Source of the DNA: Fibrobacter sp. UWP2
GTDB taxonomy: Bacteria > Fibrobacterota > Fibrobacteria > Fibrobacterales > Fibrobacteraceae
Length of the DNA: 64,000 nucleotides
Direction of reading: 5' to 3'
Assembly: GCF_900141705.1 (NCBI RefSeq)
Contig: NZ_FQYM01000010.1
Span: forward strand, 29,191-93,190
Positions 1 through 7,529 of the stretch are shown here, in pieces (positions within the stretch are counted from its first letter, which is position 1; each line of letters starts with the position of its first letter). A model generated the notes under the pieces. The model was not told the origin of the DNA. It saw nothing but the letters and a program-made list of their open reading frames with translations, and did no database searches. The position numbers were made by a program, and so were the translations under genes.

Positions 1-1362
1 GTGATGTCTGTTATTTTGATTTTGTACTTGGCAGCCCTTTTGATTATTGCGGTTCGCAGCGCGCGAGCCGTCAACAGCATTCCGGATTTTTTTGTGGCGC
101 GCAAGGGCGCGAGCGCGTGTGCAGTGGCGGGGAGCCTTGTGGCGACGATTCTTGGCGGCTCGGCCATTATCGGCGCCATTGACGCAGGGCCCCGCATGGG
201 CGGAGCCGCCACGTGGTTCATGCTGGTGGGCGCGATGGGACTCCTGGCGCTGCTGCCGTTTGCCCGCAAAGCCTATGCACTGGGCAAATACGCCTTGCCC
301 GACCTGATCGAGAACCTGTACGGAAAGGGGCCGCGCCTGGTGGCAAGCGTCGTGATCCCCTTGGCGTGGACAGGCATTGTCGCAGCGCAGATCATTGCGG
401 CGGCAAAACTGCTGCAGAGCTTTACCCCCATGAGCTATACCATGGCGGCGCTGGTCTCGGCGACGGTGTTCATTTTGTACACAGTCGCCGGGGGGCAGCT
501 CTCGATTTTGCGAACTGACTTTTTGCAGGCAATCCTGATTATAGCGGGGCTTTTGGCGGTGGCGGGATTTGCCCTGGGGAGCGGGACCGTGGGCGAGAAC
601 TTGGCCCGCGGTGAAGCGCCCGCATTCCCGTTCAATGCAGGATTCTCGCCGCTCGACTTGTTCCTCTTGCTGCTCACGTACGGCACCACATTCACGGCAG
701 GGCCCGACATGTTCAGCCGCATCTTTTGCGCCCGCGACGCCCGCACCGCCCGCTCGGCGATCTTGACCGCGGCCGTCGTGCTCGTGCCCGTCGCCGCCAT
801 CATCGGGTTCTTGGCGGCATTCGGCACCGGGTTCGGAAACGTGCAGGGCGCCCGAATCACCGCCATCGCGCAGGCCGTGGTGCCCGCACCGCTGCTCCCG
901 CTCATTGCGCTTGCGCTTTTGAGCGTGGTCCTCAGCAGTGCCGACACCACTCTTTTGAGCAGCTCCATCATCGTGTACGGGCTATTCAACCGCAGCAGCG
1001 GCAACAAACCTTCTGCACGTCCGCTCGCCAAGGCACGCGTGATTATCCTCTGCAACGGCATTGTGGCGACCCTCATTGCGCTCCAGTTCACCGACATCAT
1101 CGGGATGCTCCTGCTCGGCCTAGCGGTATATGCCGGCGCCTTTACCGTTCCCATATTGTGGGGGCTTTCGGGTTTGCGCAGCAAGCCCGTGTTCGTGGGC
1201 GCAGCCATTATTGCAGGCGGGCTGCTCGCGCTCGCCGGCAAGCTGCTACCCGCCCTTGGCGAAGGCGTGCAGCTCCCGGCACATACAAGCGACGCGCTCC
1301 TCATCGCGGCCTTCGCCGTAAACGCGCTTTTGCTCACCTGTGGCCGTACCCGAGGGAAGTAG
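1..1362 (+). CDS. Sodium:solute symporter family (SSS) transporter, 5' end at window edge
   Basis: Polytopic membrane protein of about 453 residues, nearly all hydrophobic helices (I judge 12-13). It resembles SSS-family permeases, which couple sodium entry to uptake of proline, pantothenate, sugars or similar solutes. The first helix starts at residue 2. The glycine-rich stretch around residues 50-70 (GGSAII...GPRMGGAA) and the SSADTTLLSSS segment near residue 315 fit this family. GTG at base 1 and ATG at base 4 are both possible starts. Upstream sequence is not visible, so a longer N-terminus cannot be excluded, although the length is close to the usual 450-500. The substrate cannot be told from sequence. 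The family call is good, the start uncertain. Confidence 0.75.
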   Translation: MMSVILILYLAALLIIAVRSARAVNSIPDFFVARKGASACAVAGSLVATILGGSAIIGAIDAGPRMGGAATWFMLVGAMGLLALLPFARKAYALGKYALPDLIENLYGKGPRLVASVVIPLAWTGIVAAQIIAAAKLLQSFTPMSYTMAALVSATVFILYTVAGGQLSILRTDFLQAILIIAGLLAVAGFALGSGTVGENLARGEAPAFPFNAGFSPLDLFLLLLTYGTTFTAGPDMFSRIFCARDARTARSAILTAAVVLVPVAAIIGFLAAFGTGFGNVQGARITAIAQAVVPAPLLPLIALALLSVVLSSADTTLLSSSIIVYGLFNRSSGNKPSARPLAKARVIILCNGIVATLIALQFTDIIGMLLLGLAVYAGAFTVPILWGLSGLRSKPVFVGAAIIAGGLLALAGKLLPALGEGVQLPAHTSDALLIAAFAVNALLLTCGRTRGK

Positions 1363-1430
1363 CGAACCCGCGCCCCCAAATTATTGTGCCGTACAACAAG
1401 CCGCCGTCCACACTTTGTAAACAAGAACAC

Positions 1431-1439
1431 TATATTTTG
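1431..1439 (+). promoter_or_regulatory. TATATTTTG promoter element 3 nt before a start codon
   Basis: TATATTTTG ends three bases before the ATG at 1443, and no Shine-Dalgarno sequence fits in between. It resembles the Bacteroidetes -7 element TAnnTTTG with one extra base. If used, transcription would begin at or next to the start codon, giving a leaderless mRNA. The identical string occurs at 48013. Confidence 0.45.
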
Positions 1440-1442
1440 CAC

Positions 1443-2258
1443 ATGGATTTCAGTGTGCTCAAAAAAATAGGGATGGGAGTTATTTTGGGTGCGGCAAGCG
1501 CATTTGCCGTAGTGGAACTGGATTACACGCAATACGCGACTTTCCAAGCACATTCATCGCCAAACGTCGAGGGCGCCAACAGGGAGCTTCCCAAAAACAG
1601 CATTGGCTCTCGCCTGCGCGGCGGCGCGCTTTACGGTCCGTCAAAGCGCGTCAGCATTAACCCCGACAACAACGGCGACTGGGACGACATGGAAGTCGAC
1701 GCCGATTACCGTTTCTCTTACCTCCCCATTTACGGCTCCATCGACAAGTTCGTGAAAAGCGACATTTTCGTTTACCAGATCAGCTTCGGCATCTACAACG
1801 GCATTTACAGCGGTACGAGCCTAGGCATCAACACCAAGTATTTTGAACTCGGCGTCACCTCGTTCCAAAGGTTCACCTACCAAAACTACGATTACCTGGG
1901 CTACAAGGTCGCCGAGGGCAAGGACGAAAACGGCGACCCCCTCATGGACATTGAATACAAAGAGAAAAAGGACAAACTCGTTTTGCACGTAGGTGTGGGC
2001 GGTTATGCGAGCCTCTTCTTGGGCTCCATTTCGTTCAACTACAACGGCAGTGTTTACCGGCCGCACAAGTCCATCACCATCAACGAAACGAACATGCTGT
2101 TCAGCTTTGACATGCCGATTCTTTTCACGAACCATTTCGGGATTTCGTACAAGTACTCCGACACTATGGACTTCCAGATTGGCGTGACCAACATGCTCAT
2201 TGACTTCAATGGCGGTAACTGGTCCGTTTCTGCCGGAATCTCGCTCTGGTCCTTCTAG
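1443..2258 (+). CDS. Secreted outer-membrane beta-barrel-like protein, hypothetical
   Basis: 271 residues. A short basic N-terminus and a hydrophobic stretch (MDFSVLKKIGMGVILGAASAFA) form a signal peptide. The rest alternates polar and aromatic residues in short beta-strand-like segments (for example YGSIDKFVKSDIFVYQISFG) and ends in an aromatic residue (SLWSF), as outer-membrane barrels often do. I do not recognise a named family. The start at 1443 was chosen because the signal peptide begins there. The reading frame is open far upstream, but that part overlaps the symporter and has no gene-like character. Outer-membrane location is an inference. Confidence 0.6.
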   Translation: MDFSVLKKIGMGVILGAASAFAVVELDYTQYATFQAHSSPNVEGANRELPKNSIGSRLRGGALYGPSKRVSINPDNNGDWDDMEVDADYRFSYLPIYGSIDKFVKSDIFVYQISFGIYNGIYSGTSLGINTKYFELGVTSFQRFTYQNYDYLGYKVAEGKDENGDPLMDIEYKEKKDKLVLHVGVGGYASLFLGSISFNYNGSVYRPHKSITINETNMLFSFDMPILFTNHFGISYKYSDTMDFQIGVTNMLIDFNGGNWSVSAGISLWSF

Positions 2259-2289
2259 CCTTTGGATCTTCGCCCATGTTCAGGGCGAC

Positions 2290-2862
2290 TTACTTTTTGA
2301 TGACCTTGTTCAGCAGCCGCTTGCTCCTGAGGGCGGCGGTAGGGTGTTCGCGGTACATCAAAGCAAAAAAGTGGGTATACGGAATTTCGCACTCGGCGAG
2401 TTCCCTCATGGCGACCTTGGTCTTTTGCTTGCCCAGTTCCTTGTGAGCGTAGGCGTCGGCTTCGTATTCCTGGTTCCAGCAATACAAGTGGAACAGCACG
2501 CGGAAGGGGATGGCGACCACATGCAGCCATAAAATGCCCTGCCACAGCGGCATGCCCACACGGATGAGCTGCGCCGCCAAGAACCAGATAGCGATCAGGG
2601 CGAGAATCAGCTTGGCGATGTTCCTCAAAATACCGTGGTGCATGACCTTGTGCGCTTCCTCGTGCTTTTTGACGAACTCCGTTTCGCTTGGCTCACGGCG
2701 ATTTTCGGGGAGCGGCACAATGTCGTTGACCAGGGGGATGACGCGGAGCAGAGCGAACACACCGCCACGGCTCATGGTGAGCCGCACTTCGCGAATTTCA
2801 AGCCACACGCGGCCCAAAAATTCCGCACAAAGTAATGTTATGAGCAAAGAAACCGATTCCAT
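2290..2862 (-). CDS. Membrane-embedded M48-like zinc metallopeptidase, minimal
   Basis: 190 residues. The sequence shows HEEAH at residues 67-71 (HExxH zinc motif) and, after two hydrophobic helices (about 82-103 and 108-127), EYEADAYA at 132-139, which matches the third-ligand motif of M48 (Ste24/HtpX-type) peptidases. An N-terminal hydrophobic segment covers residues 1-20. M48 enzymes usually have 280-400 residues, so this is a compact version with the metal site kept. It probably cleaves membrane or misfolded proteins in the inner membrane; the substrate is unknown. It lies downstream of the DUF4954-type gene on the same strand. Confidence 0.65.
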   Translation of the reverse strand: MESVSLLITLLCAEFLGRVWLEIREVRLTMSRGGVFALLRVIPLVNDIVPLPENRREPSETEFVKKHEEAHKVMHHGILRNIAKLILALIAIWFLAAQLIRVGMPLWQGILWLHVVAIPFRVLFHLYCWNQEYEADAYAHKELGKQKTKVAMRELAECEIPYTHFFALMYREHPTAALRSKRLLNKVIKK

Positions 2863-2896
2863 TTTAGCGACTCAAGGTTTTCAAGCGGCCCAAAAA

Positions 2897-4768
2897 CTAC
2901 CCAATGTTCTTGAGCACGGCGTTCAGGCGCTTAGCCGATTCCTCGAATCGCGCCTTTTCCCAATCCACAAAGCCCTTGTCTACAGGGTGGGCAGCCTCAT
3001 AATCGTCAAATATGGCACAACCGCGAGCATTGTCGCGATCCAAGCCGTGGGTCACTTTTTCGAACCAAGCCTTTTCGAGCTGGCGATACTGTTTCACCAC
3101 CTCGTCGAGTGTTTCGGGAATCGTCACCACACGTGTGATTTCTCGCATCATGTCGCCCGTAAGCAGCTTGCGGAGTTCACGCGGCGTTTGTGAAGCGAGC
3201 GAAGAATCGTTCTCGACCAGCGCGATAATCTGGTCGAACACAAAACGCTGCAGGTATTCGTTGTAGGCATGCAGAGCATCTTGACGCACGCGCTCACGCA
3301 TAAAGTTTTCGCCGAGGCCGTCGACGTGCTCCTTGGTATAAACGTCCCTCACCTGCGTCACCTGCAGGCGGTTATAGGCGTCAAAAACCTGGCGTACGGT
3401 ATCGGAATTGAAAAAGCTGTAGAACGTCGACGGCACAAGACCCTTGCCGCGCAAAGAATACTTGTAAGCGTTGCGGTCGAGCGCGTAGGCATTGCGGGCA
3501 TAGTTCCAGCCGGGCACAATCTCGTTCAAACGCGCAGGCACACCCATGAGTTGCGGGTCACCCGGGCGGATCAGCGAGAACGGGAACTTGAGGCGCTGCG
3601 GGAGCGTGGTCACGCCACTCGCGATAAGCGTAAACGGGGACTCGCGGTAGTTCGCCGGGAACTTGATGTTCACGCCAAGCCCAAAAAACATCCCCTGGCC
3701 TGGCATCACCTCTTGGTCGGGCATGCGTCCCGTGTGGTTGCTGCCCACGTTGGCGCCATAACCCAAGTTGCCGCAGCCCTCGGGCCACAAGGCGGCAATC
3801 AAAAGCGAGTGATGGTGCATTTGGGTCAAGGGACCCATGTAAGAACTGTTGACCTCGCCCTCCTCGATGTGGCAGCACGGGGCAATGATCGAGGACTTCA
3901 CTATGGCCTTGCTGCCGATTTTTGCACGGCTCATTAAAACCGATCCCTGGACCTCGGCGCCAGTATGGACCTTCACACCCATCTGCACATTGGAGTTCTC
4001 GAGAATCACGGAATCGTAAATGTGGGTTGAGTCTTCGAGCGAACTCAAAATGACACTATTGCGGATCTTGGCGGCTCCCTCGATGCGGGCATGCGAGCCA
4101 ATCCAGCTGTTCCTGACAATATTGGTATTACTTACCACAGCGCCTTTCCCAACCACGCCAAAGGGTAAAGCCACGTCTTCGCAGAACTGCTTGAGCATTT
4201 CGTCAAACGAATTGGCCACCTCGGGTTCAGGCTTATGGAAGAGCTGCAGGTCCACGAGATCGGTGGTGATGTCGGGGAACACGCGGACCGAACGGCCGCC
4301 CATCTCGTTGCCTACGGTCATGGCGGTGCCGATCATGTAGTTGATTTTGCCACTGCTCACCAAGGAACCCACGTTTTGCACCACGGCACTGCTGCGCACC
4401 AAAACGTTGCTGAGCATCGCGACCTTGTAGACGAGCGCATTCTCAATAAAACAGTTGTGGACCAGGCTGTCGTAAATGCCGGTCGGGAACGAGACGTCAC
4501 CCGGCAAAAGGAGCGTCCCGTAAAAAGCGGGAAGGCGGACATCGCCCATAAACACAGAATTGTGGACGCGCTCAGGCGTAAAGTTCGGCTCAACCAGCAC
4601 GTGACTCCAGTCCTCGCAACGGTTGCCGTTCTTCTCGAGGGCAACAACCTCGTCGGCAGTGAGCGAGCGGAACTTGCCACCGGTCGCCTTGGCCGCCTTG
4701 AAACCCTCGGCCAAAGAGACCAAAAAGCTATTCTTGAGCACCTTTTTTAATTTCAACAATCTCTGCAT
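2897..4768 (-). CDS. DUF4954-type left-handed beta-helix protein (nucleotidyltransferase/acyltransferase-like)
   Basis: 623 residues from the ATG at 4768. The middle of the protein (about 200-330) is a run of hexapeptide-like turns (NSWIGSHARIEGAAKIRNSVI, then VHTGAEVQGSVLMSRAKIG), the mark of a left-handed beta-helix as in sugar-nucleotide transferases and acetyltransferases. A conserved-looking block follows (MPDQEVMPGQGMFFGLGVNIKF). The C-terminal 200 residues are helical. Overall it resembles the DUF4954 family of Bacteroidetes and Fibrobacteres, whose role is not established. I prefer the start at 4768 over the ATG at 4819, because the longer version would overlap the divergent gene at 4797 and its promoter. 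Confidence 0.6.
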   Translation of the reverse strand: MQRLLKLKKVLKNSFLVSLAEGFKAAKATGGKFRSLTADEVVALEKNGNRCEDWSHVLVEPNFTPERVHNSVFMGDVRLPAFYGTLLLPGDVSFPTGIYDSLVHNCFIENALVYKVAMLSNVLVRSSAVVQNVGSLVSSGKINYMIGTAMTVGNEMGGRSVRVFPDITTDLVDLQLFHKPEPEVANSFDEMLKQFCEDVALPFGVVGKGAVVSNTNIVRNSWIGSHARIEGAAKIRNSVILSSLEDSTHIYDSVILENSNVQMGVKVHTGAEVQGSVLMSRAKIGSKAIVKSSIIAPCCHIEEGEVNSSYMGPLTQMHHHSLLIAALWPEGCGNLGYGANVGSNHTGRMPDQEVMPGQGMFFGLGVNIKFPANYRESPFTLIASGVTTLPQRLKFPFSLIRPGDPQLMGVPARLNEIVPGWNYARNAYALDRNAYKYSLRGKGLVPSTFYSFFNSDTVRQVFDAYNRLQVTQVRDVYTKEHVDGLGENFMRERVRQDALHAYNEYLQRFVFDQIIALVENDSSLASQTPRELRKLLTGDMMREITRVVTIPETLDEVVKQYRQLEKAWFEKVTHGLDRDNARGCAIFDDYEAAHPVDKGFVDWEKARFEESAKRLNAVLKNIG

Positions 4769-4796
4769 GCTATAAAAATAGACTAAATTAGAGCCG

Positions 4797-5243
4797 ATGA
4801 TGAAGGAAACCCTCTTCAATTTGATTAGAAAACACCACTACAATATTTCTATCTATACAGAAGAAATATTCGAAAGGCGTTGTCAAGAAGAAATCATCCG
4901 CAGCGATGAAGAAAAGAGCTCTTTTGTTTATCTTGAATTTGACTTTGAGACCATAAACGGCGCCCTCCTGAGCGAAGCCAACACACTTGTTTTTTGGAAC
5001 GTTTTTTTGGAATCGCTCTCCAAGAACAACCGCGGGAGCGACATCCTGGGCTTCCTTGAAAAGGAATCCGGCCTGGGGCTCTTGCTTTTGGACTCGAAGA
5101 TCGAAGGCTGGAACCGCGTAAAAGGCCGTATCGAGCAGACCGCCAAGGAAGCCGGCTTTATCGCCGTTTCGTCGATTTTGAACGATTCCGTGAAGCCCAT
5201 TGTTTACCCGGCCTGCATCCAACCCAACGAAGCCGCCAGCTAA
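4797..5243 (+). CDS. Hypothetical protein upstream of a glycosyltransferase
   Basis: 148 residues, soluble, no signal peptide. ATG occurs twice in a row (4797 and 4800). The second half (GSDILGFLEKESGLGLLLLDS...) weakly resembles the degenerate GGDEF-like regulatory segment found beside some sugar transferases; this is a faint likeness only. The gene ends one base before the glycosyltransferase start, so the two are probably co-transcribed, pointing to a role in polysaccharide or lipid-linked sugar assembly. Divergent from the DUF4954-type gene, with about 30 bp between the two starts and TA-rich promoter-like sequence there. Confidence 0.5.
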   Translation: MMKETLFNLIRKHHYNISIYTEEIFERRCQEEIIRSDEEKSSFVYLEFDFETINGALLSEANTLVFWNVFLESLSKNNRGSDILGFLEKESGLGLLLLDSKIEGWNRVKGRIEQTAKEAGFIAVSSILNDSVKPIVYPACIQPNEAAS

Positions 5244-5244
5244 A

Positions 5245-6456
5245 ATGAAAGTCCTCGTCATCGGTTCCGTTTACCCGAGATTCCCCGAAGACGCCGAAGT
5301 CCCCTGGCTCCGCACTTCCATCGCCCACCTCAAAAAGGCAGAGGTCGAGGTGCAAGTGTTAGCGCCTTCGTACAAAGGATTGCGCGACCATGTGATTGAC
5401 GAGGTCCCGGTAAACCGCTTCAGATACGCACCCGCCGGCTGGGAGATGCTCACCCACGAGGAGGGGGCGCCCAGCAAAATGGCCAAAAAGCCGTGGCTGC
5501 AGTTACTCGCCATCCCCTACATCATCAGCGGGTTCCTCAGGTGCCTAGCCATTTGCCGCCGGTGGCGGCCCGATGTAATCCACGCCCACTGGCCCTTCCC
5601 GCACGCTTACATCGCGCTGGGCGCCGCCAAGCTGTTCCGCATCCCGCTGGTGCTGAACTTCCACGGCGCCGAACTGCTCCTCATCCGCAAAAAAAAGTGG
5701 GTGCGCCCGCTGCTCAAGTTCGCCATTGGCCAGGCCCAGGCCGTGTTCGCCAACTCGAGCTTTACCGCAAGCAAAATCCAGGCTCTCCGCAACGTGAACG
5801 TGGAATGGAGCCCCTACGGCACAACGCTCGGCAAGGCCGCGAACGCCGCCCACCCGGTCAACGGCAAGTTCAAAATCCTCTTTGTAGGCCGCCACATCGA
5901 ACGCAAGGGCATCACCTACCTTATCGAGGCGGCAAAGTATTTGCCCACAAACAAATTCGAAATCCGCATCGTAGGCGTGGGCGATCTCACCGATCAGCTC
6001 AAGGCGCAAGCCTCCGCGCAGTCCGGTTCCGACACGCAGGCAGGCACGCAACCCGCTACGCCTCCCGCCCCGGTGGTCTTCACCGGCAAGCTGAGCCCCG
6101 CCGACCTCGAGAACGAGTACCGCAACGCAAACGTGTTCGTGCTGCCCGCCATCGTCGATAGCAAGGGCGACACGGAAGGCCTCGGCGTCGTGCTCATCGA
6201 GGCGATGGAACTCGGCCTCCCGGTTGTCGCCAGCGACGTCGGCGGCATTCCCGACGTGATCGTCAACGGGGAGTCGGGAATCCTCGTGCCCGAAAAAGAC
6301 CCGCAGGCGCTTGCCGACGCCTTCAAGCGCCTTGAAGCGGACCCATCCCTCGTGAACGCCCTCCTGGACGGCGCCCGCAAGCGCATTGCCGACTGCTTCA
6401 CCTGGGATGGCATCATCGAGCGCCAAATTGCCGTTTACAACAAACTAAAGCGCTAG
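5245..6456 (+). CDS. Glycosyltransferase family 4 (GT-B fold)
   Basis: 403 residues from ATG 5245, one base after the preceding stop. The N-terminus (MKVLVIGSVYPRFPEDAEVPWL) is the typical donor-independent half of GT4 enzymes, and HAHWPFPHAYIA and NFHGAELL are characteristic acceptor-side motifs. The C-terminal Rossmann half contains FVGRHIERKGITYLIEA and the EGLGVVLIEAMELGLPVVAS block with the E-x7-E pair that binds the nucleotide sugar. It should transfer a sugar from a nucleotide donor onto a polysaccharide or lipid acceptor in the cytoplasm. A Thr/Pro/Ala-rich insert (about residues 257-275) is unusual. Sugar and acceptor are unknown. Confidence 0.85.
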   Translation: MKVLVIGSVYPRFPEDAEVPWLRTSIAHLKKAEVEVQVLAPSYKGLRDHVIDEVPVNRFRYAPAGWEMLTHEEGAPSKMAKKPWLQLLAIPYIISGFLRCLAICRRWRPDVIHAHWPFPHAYIALGAAKLFRIPLVLNFHGAELLLIRKKKWVRPLLKFAIGQAQAVFANSSFTASKIQALRNVNVEWSPYGTTLGKAANAAHPVNGKFKILFVGRHIERKGITYLIEAAKYLPTNKFEIRIVGVGDLTDQLKAQASAQSGSDTQAGTQPATPPAPVVFTGKLSPADLENEYRNANVFVLPAIVDSKGDTEGLGVVLIEAMELGLPVVASDVGGIPDVIVNGESGILVPEKDPQALADAFKRLEADPSLVNALLDGARKRIADCFTWDGIIERQIAVYNKLKR

Positions 6457-6501
6457 CCCGCGCGGCAAACAACCGCAAGCCAGTGCATTTCTCTTTTGGT
6501 T

Positions 6502-6531
6502 TTGACATCCCTTGCGTTTTTTATATATATC
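6502..6531 (+). promoter_or_regulatory. Sigma70-like promoter for the lipoprotein gene at 6579
   Basis: A perfect TTGACA at 6502-6507 is followed, 16-18 bases later, by a TATATA/TATATC stretch (6524-6531). The start codon lies about 48 bases further on and is preceded by AAAGGAG. Confidence 0.55.
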
Positions 6532-6578
6532 TTTATAGCATATAAAATCCGGGTGTTAGGCACTACAAAGGAGCAAAG

Positions 6579-7502
6579 ATGAACTATTCCGCTCGTTCCA
6601 AAAAATGTATCCGCTTTACGGCGATTGCCTGCGCGGTGGCTTTTACTCTCGCCGCCTGTGGCGATGACAGTAGCAGCGAACCCGCCGAGAACTCCGGCGA
6701 CGACAACGGCAGCCAAACCTCTTCAACCACCAACAGCACCAAGGAAGACGTGGTGTACAACATCACCTCCAACAAAGACGGCATCTTGCGGACCACATAC
6801 CGGGTCACCTATGGCGATTGCGAAATGGACGAAGAAAACAACATGCTGATTTGGGAAGATGAATCCCGCGGCTACAGCATGGAACATAAATACTTTATTC
6901 GTAACGACTCCCTTTTCTTTTACTTTGGCAAGGGCGACGCCGGCGAATACGAACGCAATGCCATCATTTTCACCGGCCCCAAGGGTGGCAAACTGGAAGG
7001 CCACTGGTACGATACCCACTGCTGGCTAAACGACGACGGCGTTCGCTGCGACGAAACCCAGTCCATGGGATTCTTCTCGGAAGAGTTGATTATTGACGGC
7101 AAAACCTTGACCCGCCGCTTTGCAAACAACCCCAATTACAATTTGATGAACACGGAACTCGCCTTCGCCATTCTATTCTCACTGGACCATGGGCGCGTCC
7201 CCATGGTCCTCGATAAAGAAAGCGTTATGAGCGAAGCCGAAGAAAAGATTACGCCCTCCAACGGCGCCACGCTCAAAAGTCTGAACGCCAAGATATACAC
7301 CAACCAGTTCAATTATATCTTTGTAGTGGACGCCGAAATTGCCAAGGGTGATAAAACCTGCAGCTACCATTACGAAGGCAAGGACATTGGCAAGGCGGAA
7401 TGCGTCGAAAGCAAATTGGACAGCCTGATTCTGGAGTGGGGACAATACAACGTGTCGAACTACAACGAGGTAATGGATTGCCTCGGCTTTGAAGAACAGT
7501 AA
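6579..7502 (+). CDS. Lipoprotein of the 'ACGDDSS' type, hypothetical
   Basis: 307 residues. A lipoprotein signal peptide ends in the lipobox TLAAC, with the lipidated cysteine at residue 27, followed by GDDSSSEP and a Ser/Glu/Asn-rich tether up to about residue 55. The mature part is polar with several cysteines (positions not conserved in any family I know). It probably sits on the outer membrane or cell surface. This lipobox plus acidic/Ser tether recurs in several genes of the window (42783, 44421, 33621). Function unknown. Confidence 0.7.
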   Translation: MNYSARSKKCIRFTAIACAVAFTLAACGDDSSSEPAENSGDDNGSQTSSTTNSTKEDVVYNITSNKDGILRTTYRVTYGDCEMDEENNMLIWEDESRGYSMEHKYFIRNDSLFFYFGKGDAGEYERNAIIFTGPKGGKLEGHWYDTHCWLNDDGVRCDETQSMGFFSEELIIDGKTLTRRFANNPNYNLMNTELAFAILFSLDHGRVPMVLDKESVMSEAEEKITPSNGATLKSLNAKIYTNQFNYIFVVDAEIAKGDKTCSYHYEGKDIGKAECVESKLDSLILEWGQYNVSNYNEVMDCLGFEEQ

Positions 7503-7529
7503 AAGCGGCGGCCACAGGGCCTGCCCACC

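Noticed and set aside
726..1442. In-frame extension upstream of the secreted protein at 1443
   Set aside because: It overlaps the symporter gene and reads as Arg/His-rich shadow sequence; the signal peptide begins at 1443.
435..1553. Long minus-strand open frame opposite the symporter gene
   Set aside because: It mirrors the GC-rich symporter codons, has no ribosome site or domain-like sequence, and the plus strand encodes clear membrane helices.
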